Position numbers and translations under genes: made by a program
Part shown: positions 56,714-64,000 of the stretch, piece after piece
Position numbering within the stretch: the stretch's first letter is position 1
How the letters are laid out: each line of letters opens with the position of its first letter
The notes under the pieces: model-generated
The model's input: the letters and a program-made list of their open reading frames with translations, nothing else
Databases searched by the model: none
Told to the model about the DNA's origin: nothing
Source: Closterium sp. NIES-65
Lineage: Eukaryota; Streptophyta; Zygnematophyceae; Desmidiales; Closteriaceae
DNA length: 64,000 nucleotides
Reading direction: 5' to 3'
Assembly (NCBI GenBank): GCA_948144175.1
Contig: CANXME010001443.1
Location: forward strand, 1-64,000

Positions 56714-59700
56714 TATTAGAGACTAAGGACGGAGTCAATGAAGCTTAGAGGCCGAAATATCACAAAATCGTTGGTCTCAATTTCTGGACAGAATCGTCGC
56801 GCTCACAAGAAACGCCGTCGACAAAAACCTCACGGTCAAAACTTGATATGTTGTAGCTCTAGTCCGTGGCTAAAATTCCCAATTTGAATCGCACAAAAAG
56901 GTGAAGAATTTCTTGAGTTATCAATTTCGGCGCACAGGGGGGTATGCTGCCATAGAATCTTGACTCAATGACAATTGTCTCACAAGTTCACAATTACCAC
57001 ACAAAGAAGTTAGAGTAGCAATAAAACAGGTAGGAGGGAAGAGGAGGACGAGAGGGAAGGTCCCAAGAGAGTCCCCAACCAAGGAAACCCCATGCCACAC
57101 AATTCCCCTCTCTCTAGGCAACCCAACTTTGACATTTGTCACTTTCCCAACCTCCACAATCCACCTCACCCAAGTTGGCCACACTTGCCAACCCAATTTG
57201 GTTTCTCCCAACCAATTGGCAGCATCTACAGTGATGGGGACGAATTTCCCAACCCCCAAAATTCTGTACCCCATTAAGAGTCAACCCCACAACTTCCTAT
57301 AGTCACCACAACCAAATATCAAAAGCATACGAACTTCCAACGTTCGTAACTTTCTTGTTCGTGCTCCGATTGAAGCGATACTAGGTTCGTCGGAAAGCTC
57401 TTGAGCAGTGGAGTCACTTCAGATATCTGCTCAAGCCAAATAGCATTCACACACACTCGGAAAATCCAAACCACAGAAAACACAAATTCTTGCACATGCT
57501 TACACCACGCATGCAAAGCACGAACATATGATGGGAGGCAGACAGACGTGAATGCATATGATTGCATCACACAACAAACTCCCCCTCTTGCTGCCTAACA
57601 TCATCCCACATGCCATAGCTCAAGCATGCATCCTCAATGCACACTCATTCGAGCAAGTTCCATTCACTTCCAACACTCATCCCAATGGACAATCATCTCC
57701 TTCCAACATCCCACTTCCAACATCTCCTCTTTGCTCAAATCTGCAGCACCCTCTGCAGCCTATGTTTCAAAACACTGCACCAAACCATCTCATTGCAGCT
57801 CCATAGCAATACGCTATCTCAACTTCATCCATCTGTACAGCCACACTTCCAGCTGGTACCACACTTGGTGTGCCACGGCTCGCATAGGTCAGCTTGTTAG
57901 GAGGGCGAACATCCCTCCTAGGACGGTCAGCCGGACGTGCGGCACCTTGTGGAGCAACTTGCTGCTACTGCTGCAGCTGCTGTTGCTGCTGCAGCTGCTC
58001 CACCACCTCTGGTTCTCCCCCATCCTCAGTCACCCCAGAAATGTCCTCCTCTGAGACAGTGACCTGCACTTGCCTCGAAGGCCGCTGCACCTCATCGGCC
58101 TCAATGATCAGCGGTGTAGTAGGAAGCTTCTGCTGCTGCAGCTTCCACTCCTTTTAGTACAAGGACTCGAGGAACTTCACATCCCTCGACACAGTCAGCT
58201 GCTGGCTGGTCAAGTCCCAAATCAGCCACCCCTTGTGATCCTTACCAAATCCCAAGTGCACACCCCATCTCCCAGAAGCTTCCAGCTTTCCCCTCTTCTC
58301 CTTAGGCACATGAAACACCACCATGCAGCCGTAGGCTCTCAGCATGTTGACTGCTGGTGCACTCCCATACCACTTGGTGTAGGGGACCCACTGCTTGTCC
58401 CCCACAGTCGCCAGCACTCTGTTCTTCACAAGGGCGACCTGCCGCAATGCAGTCAACCAAAACGGATCCGGCAGCCCTGCACGCCCAAGAAGAGTGCGAG
58501 CACCTTCCTGCAGGGTCCGGTTGAAACGCTCGGCCACGCCGTTCTGCTCAGGGTTGTAGGGCACTGTGAGCTGATGTTGGATCCCCTTCTTCTTCAGCAC
58601 CGCCTCAAAATCAGCACCAATGAACTCTCCCCCGTTGTCAGTGCGAATCACCTTCACCTTGTGTCCGCTCTCCCTTTGAGCTCTCGGCATCCACTCCTTC
58701 AGAACAGCCGCTGCCACCTCCCCCTTGGTCTTGAGAGGGTACACTCACACCGCACGCGTATGGTCGTCCACAATCGTCAAGAAGTAGCGGCTGCCCGAGA
58801 GAGAAGGGGCCCTTGTAGGGCCCACCACGTCCATGTGCAGAAGTGCAAGTGGAGCCTTGGCTGGTCTTGTGCTGCTGCTGAAGGGAAACTTTGTGAATTT
58901 TGTCTTAAGGCATGTAGGGCAGCTCCCAATCTCCTTCGCTGCCCCCTTCACCTCCAACCCCTTCAAGCTCCCATCCTTCACCAACTTCTGCAGCATCGGA
59001 ATGTTAATGTGACACAACCTCTCGTGCCACGTCTCCAAGTCGGCCTCACCACTCGCAGATGAAACCTTTGCCCATGCAGTGCTCCCATCCACACCAGCAA
59101 GCACCTCACCATGTGGTTGATGTGACTGCTGCACCTTCTTGACCGCAACCAGGGCCCCATCGGTTGGTGCAGTCTCCTCTCCTCCCGCAGTTGCTTTAGC
59201 CGTTGCTGCTGCCGCTGCCATTGCTGGTGGTTTCCCGTTCCAAGGGATGATGGGCAGCTGCCACAGGTCCTTGATGCAGCTGCTCTTCTCCTCCAAATCC
59301 CACAACAGTAGCTTCCCAAGCTTCGCACGGCAGCTGGTTGGGCCGAAGGTCACTTTGGCCTTGCTCTTCTGCAGCCGGCGCACAGAAAGAAGGTTAGCAG
59401 ACAAACCTTCAACCAACAGCACATTCCCCAGCCCCACAAGCTCCCCATTGGCTCCCATTACCTTGGCATTCCCAACACCAATCACAGGGAGCAAAGCACT
59501 TGAAGCGGCAGCCACAAACTTGATCTTCCTAGGGGGCTTTACCTCATCAAGCAAATCTGCCCGTGGGGTCATGTGACTTGTGCAACCTGAATCGATCACC
59601 CAGTCAGTGAGGGGGTGCATCACTACCTTCCCAACCGAACCCACATCACCCTCACTCTCTTTCACATCCTCAACCATGAGGAACATCCAAGGGTCGGATT

Positions 59701-61759
59701 TACCTTGTGCACCATCACCTTGTGCACCTGAACCTTGCACAGCGCCACCTCGTGCGGGTTCACCTCTTGGCGGCTTCATGCCTGGAGGCGCCCATCCCTC
59801 AGGCCTGCTGAAACACTTGAACCATGGGTGACCTGCTTTCTTGCAGTACCAGCACGCACCCTCCATTCGGGTGCTCCCCCTGCCACCAGAGCTTCCATGC
59901 CCCTCGTTATAATCACCTCGGCCTCTTCCTCTGCCAAAGCCTCTTCCACGGCCTCGACCTCTCCCACCCCCTCTTCCTCTGCTGCCTTCTGCAGCACCAT
60001 ACCCCTCAGCAGTCTTGTTGGCAGCACCGCCTCCTGTGTGGCGCCTGCAGAAGTCTTCCTGCATAATCTGCTGTCGTAGCCACTCAGGCGTCCACTTGTC
60101 CTGCTGAACGTTGAGGGTGGGGATGAGGTTGTCCCACGAGTTGTCGAGCATCGAGATGATCTTGGTGCATTGCTGCATCTGCGACACCTCGTTGCCCGCC
60201 GCTACCATCCTCGCATATGTGTCCTTGAACTTGTCAAGGACCGGCTTCACATCATCTCCTGATCACATGGAGATGGCCGCCAGCTCCTTCTCGAGCAAGA
60301 TCACCATGGGCAGCGTGTTGGGCTGAATCGCGTCGCGCAGTAGCTTCCACGCCTTTGGACCGGAGTCGTCCAACTCAACCAAATCCTTGATGTGCTAGAA
60401 CATGTCGTTATTGATCGATTGCAATATGAGGTCGAACAACACCGCGCTCCTCTCGATCCTCCAATTCCAGGCATCTCCTTCCTCGGACATCTTCTCTTCT
60501 CCCATCGCAAGTTACAGCAGCTTGTAGCGCTTGAAGACGCTCCTCATCCGCCCGCTCCATTCCTCGTAGTTGGAGCCATCCAATGCCTCAATCTTGGATG
60601 GTGGCGGCTCACTCCTCTTCTCAGCTGCTTCTCCACTCCCTTGACTCATCTCCTCTTCTCCCAATCAGAGATTTCAGCTCCCCCCTTTGCTGGTCATAAT
60701 GTAGATCCACAAAATTTTCACAAGTGACGGTGCCAACGAAATTTCGGCAGAGTTTCCCCTTAGCGGAAGTCACATCCAACCTTCAGAACTCCACTTAGGC
60801 ACGCCCTCAGGCCATGGTGGGTCTAGGAGGGTCTTCACACCTCAGTAGAATCTTCACAACGTCCTCAATCAGCTCTGATACCACTTGTTAGAGACTAAGG
60901 ACGGAGTCTATGAAGCTTAGAGGCCGAAATGTCACAAAATCGTTGGTCTCAATTTCTGGACAGAATCGTCGCGCTCACAAGAAACGCCGTCGACAAAAAA
61001 CTCACAGTCAAAACTTCACCAAACTCAGATATGTTGTATCTCTATTCCGTGGCTACGATTCCCAATTTTAATCGTACAAAAAGGTGAAGTATTTCTTGAG
61101 TTATCAATTTCGGCGCACAGGGGGGTATGCTGCCATAGAATCTTGACTCAATGACAATTGTCTCACAAGTTCACAATTACCACACAAAGAAGTTAGAGTA
61201 GCAATAAACCAGGTAGGAGGGAAGAGGAGGACGAGAGGGAAGGTCTCAAGAGAGTCCCCAACCAAGGAAACCCCATGCCACACAATTCCCCTCTCTCTAG
61301 GCAACCCAACTTTGACATTTGTCACTTTCCCAACCTCCACAATCCACCTCACCCAATTTGGCCACACTTGCCAACCCAATTTGGTTTCTCCCAACCAATT
61401 GGCAGCATCTACAGTGATGGGGACGAATTTCCCAACCCCCAAAAGTCTGTACCCCATTTAGAGTCAACCCCACAACTTCCCATAGTCACCACAACCAAAT
61501 ATCAAAAGCATACGAACTTCCAACGTTCGTAACTTTCTTGTTCGTGCTCCGATTGAAGCGATACTAGTTTCGTCGGAAAGCTCTTGAGCAGTGGAGTCAC
61601 TTCAGATATCTGCTCAAGCCAAATAAAATTCACACACACTCAGAAAATCCAAACCACAGAAAACACAAATTCTTGCACATGCTTACACCACGCATGCAAC
61701 GCACGAACATATGATGGGAGGCAGACAGATGTGGATGCATATGATTGCATCACCCAACA
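56714..61759 (-). mobile_element. Copia retrotransposon, shortened
   Basis: LTRs at 56714-57576 (863 bp) and 60886-61759 (874 bp), similar over their length. Target duplication TTGGT on the left and GTGGT on the right, matching the host array unit with one change. Primer site TGGTATCAGAGC next to the right LTR. Minus-strand parts: gag with CWYCKKAGHPWFKC, protease (DSGCTSHMTP), HHCC site and integrase (58154-60250, DRGGE-type motif DNGGEF). It is broken, with a few breaks, and no reverse transcriptase is recognised. The gag is related to that of the element at 20308. Confidence 0.87.
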
Positions 61760-62095
61760 GTGGTGAGACGAGCGTGCAACGCGTGGTGCGACGAGCATGC
61801 AATGCGTGGTGAGACGAGCGTGCGACGCGTGGTGAGACGAGCGTGCGACGCATGGTGAGACGAGCGTGCGACGCGTGGTGAAACGAGCGGGCGACGTATG
61901 GTGAGACGAGCGGGCGACACGTGGTGAGACGAGCGGGCGACGCGTGGTGAGACGAGCAGGTGACGCGTGGTGAGACGAGCGGGCGACGCGTGGTGAGACG
62001 AGCGGGCGACGCGTGGTGAGACGAGTGGTCGATGCGTGGTGAGACGAGCGGGCGACGCGTAGTGAGACGAGCGGGCGATGCGTGGTGAGACGATT
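61760..62095. repeat. 23-bp tandem array, right part
   Basis: Same unit as 56378-56713, about 14 copies, ending before GATTCGTGCTGCTCC. Confidence 0.92.
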
Positions 62096-62372
62096 CGTGC
62101 TGCTCCTTGCCATTCCTTACCACTCCATTCCATACTGATGTGATGAGGAGCGCTAGAGTGTATTTGGTTTTTATTTTTGCATTTGCAGTATTGTCTTTTC
62201 TTTGAAATAGCCTCCTCGTGAAAGTTGATCCACCATCAGTCTTAATGTTCAGTGTCATTCGATCCCCACCCTCTCCACATTCCCTCCCCACGTGCTGTCA
62301 GACTAAGGACGGCAGCAAGGCACCTTTCACGATGCTGTCTCGCCTTCCACCTTCACATTCATTCGTTCGTCT
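62096..62372. other. Unique sequence, nothing recognised
   Basis: No exon, transposon end or RNA gene was identified between the 23-bp array and the 14-bp repeat. Confidence 0.5.
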
Positions 62373-62456
62373 GCCACAACCGGTATGCTACAACCGGTAT
62401 GCCACAATCGGTATGCAAAAACCGGTATGCCACAACCGGAATGCCATAACCAGTAT
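62373..62456. repeat. 14-bp tandem repeat, six copies
   Basis: GCCACAACCGGTAT repeated with small changes. Confidence 0.88.
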
Positions 62457-62640
62457 GCCACTGCAGTAGGCTAAAACAGCATCGCCGCAACTAATGATGC
62501 TTCTATGTGTTTTGCAGCATGCGGCAATCGTCCGTGGGACCCACGGCATGGGTGACATTCAATCACAAGTTCAAGTCGGCGTGTGCATGTCGTGCCGCCT
62601 CACTTGGTCCACATTGTCTTGCATTGGTCTAACATTGTCT

Positions 62641-64000
62641 TGTAACCATGTCACGACCTTGGAAGCATCTCACTGCGTCGTAACCATGTCACTGCCTCGT
62701 AACCATGTCACTGCCTCGTAGCCATGTCACTGCCTCGTAACCATGTCATTGCCTCGTAACCATGTCACTGCCTCGTAACCATGTCACTGCCTCGATACCA
62801 TGTCACTACCTTGTAACCATGTCACCACCTCGTAACCATGTCACCGCCTCGTAACCATGTCACTGCCTCGTAACAATGTCACTACCTTGTAACCATGTCA
62901 TTGCCTCGGAAGCATGTCACTGCCTCGTAACCATGTCACTGCCTCGTAACCATGTCACTGCCTTGTAACCATGTCACTACCTCGTAACCATGTCGCTGCC
63001 TCGTAACCATGTCACTGCCTCGTAACCATGTCGCTGCGTTGTAACCATGTTACTGCCTTGTAACCATGTCACCGCCTCATAACCATGTCACCGCCTCGTA
63101 ACCATGTCACCGCCTCGTAACCATGTCACTGCCTCGTAACCATCTCACTACCTTGTAACCATGTCACTGCCTCGGAAGCATGTCACTGCCTCGTAACCAT
63201 GTCACTACCTCGTAACCATATCACTGCCTCGTAACCATGTCACAGCCTCGTAACCATGTCACTGCCTCGAAACCATGTCACTACCTTGTAACCATATAGT
63301 TGCCTCGTAACCATGTCAATGCCTCGTAACCATGTCCCTGCCTCGTAACCATGTCACTGCCCTATAACAATGTCACTGCATTGTAACCATGTCACCGCCT
63401 TGTAGCCATGTAACCGCCTCGTAACCATGTCACCGCCTCGTAGCCATGTCAATACCTTATAACCATGTCACTGCCTCGGAAGCATGTCACTGCCTCGTAA
63501 CCATGTCACATCCTCGTAACCATGTCACTACCTCGTAACCATGTCACTGCCTCGTAACCATATCACTAACTCGTAACCATGCCACTGCCTCATAACAATG
63601 TCACTGCCTTGTAACCATTTCACTGCCTCGTAACCATGTCACCCCCTCGTAACCATGTCACTGCCTCGTAACCATGTCACTACCTTGTAACCATGTCACT
63701 GCCTCGGAAGCATGTCACTAGCTCGTAACCATGTCACAGCCTCAAAACCATGGCATTGCCTTGTAACCATGTCACCGCCTCGTAACCATGTCACTGTCTC
63801 GTAACCATGTCACTACCTTGTAACCATGTCACTACCTCTTAACCATGTCACTACCTCGTAATCATGTCACTACCTCGTAACCATGTCACTGCCTCGTAAC
63901 CATGTCACTGCCTTGTAACCATGTCACTGCCTTGTAACCATGTCACTGCCTCGTAACCTTGTCACTACCTCGTAACCATGTAGCTGCCTCGTAACCATGT
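62641..64000. repeat. 19-bp satellite running off the window
   Basis: About 70 copies of TAACCATGTCACTGCCTCG, with point variants (TACCTTG, GGAAGCATG). There are higher-order hints: the GGAAGC variant recurs at intervals. The array is not finished at 64000. Confidence 0.95.

Noticed and set aside
62522-62640. Possible exon after TTTTGCAG at 62519
   Set aside because: An acceptor-like site is followed by an open frame into the satellite, but the protein is not recognisable and no donor is supported.
62641-64000. CRISPR-like array at the window end
   Set aside because: Units abut with no spacers, the unit is 19 bp with drift, and the DNA is eukaryotic. It is a satellite.
45033-64000. Kinase exons for the LRR gene
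   Set aside because: I searched the non-transposon stretches (45033-45250, 52400-52683, 62096-62640) for kinase motifs and saw none.

Overview
This is eukaryotic, plant-lineage DNA. The clues are spliced leucine-rich-repeat (LRR) exons of the plant type (LxxNxLxGxIP), Ty1/Copia retroelements primed by initiator-Met tRNA, and a Ty3/Gypsy chromovirus with a chromodomain. GC-rich Copia polyproteins with long Gly and Pro-Gly-Gly-Ala runs remind me of zygnematophyte algae such as Closterium. That is recall, not proof, and the species cannot be fixed from sequence alone.

The only host gene I can support runs on the + strand across about 45 kb (9-45032). It starts with a signal-peptide exon and an LRR N-cap exon. 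At least 22 exons follow, almost all exactly 72 nt, each encoding one 24-residue LRR, and all with phase 2 splice junctions. The gene ends with a Cys-containing C-cap exon and a Pro/Ser-rich exon with a hydrophobic end. The exons sum to 2139 nt (713 codons including the stop), so the frame closes. One LRR exon carries an in-frame TAG, two further LRR exons are relics, and the C-cap shows signs of frame disturbance. No kinase domain was found. Sets of exons together with their introns recur in the same order, so the gene grew by block duplication.

The introns and the 3' flank are packed with fossils of mobile elements. Region by region: 1918-17712 is a nest inside one intron, made of a hAT-like non-autonomous element with an 8-bp target duplication, a GC-rich insert, a Gypsy chromovirus, and inside that a small non-autonomous LTR element, an apparently whole young Copia and a solo LTR. 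20308-26143 is a Copia inserted in an 18-bp minisatellite. 35043-35630 is a second copy of the hAT-like element. 38859-43280 is a shortened Copia. Past the gene, 45256-52394 is an older Copia, 52684 to about 56370 is a truncated Copia holding a solo Gypsy LTR, 56714-61759 is a Copia splitting a 23-bp array, and 62641-64000 is a 19-bp satellite that runs off the window.

The strongest new-looking signal is the modular LRR gene. Every LRR is on its own frame-neutral exon, so exons can be gained, lost or skipped without changing the frame. A 22-bp-armed hairpin in one of its introns and a long purine-only minisatellite in another also deserve a look. Boundaries were read by eye from splice motifs, terminal repeats and target duplications. 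No database search was possible.
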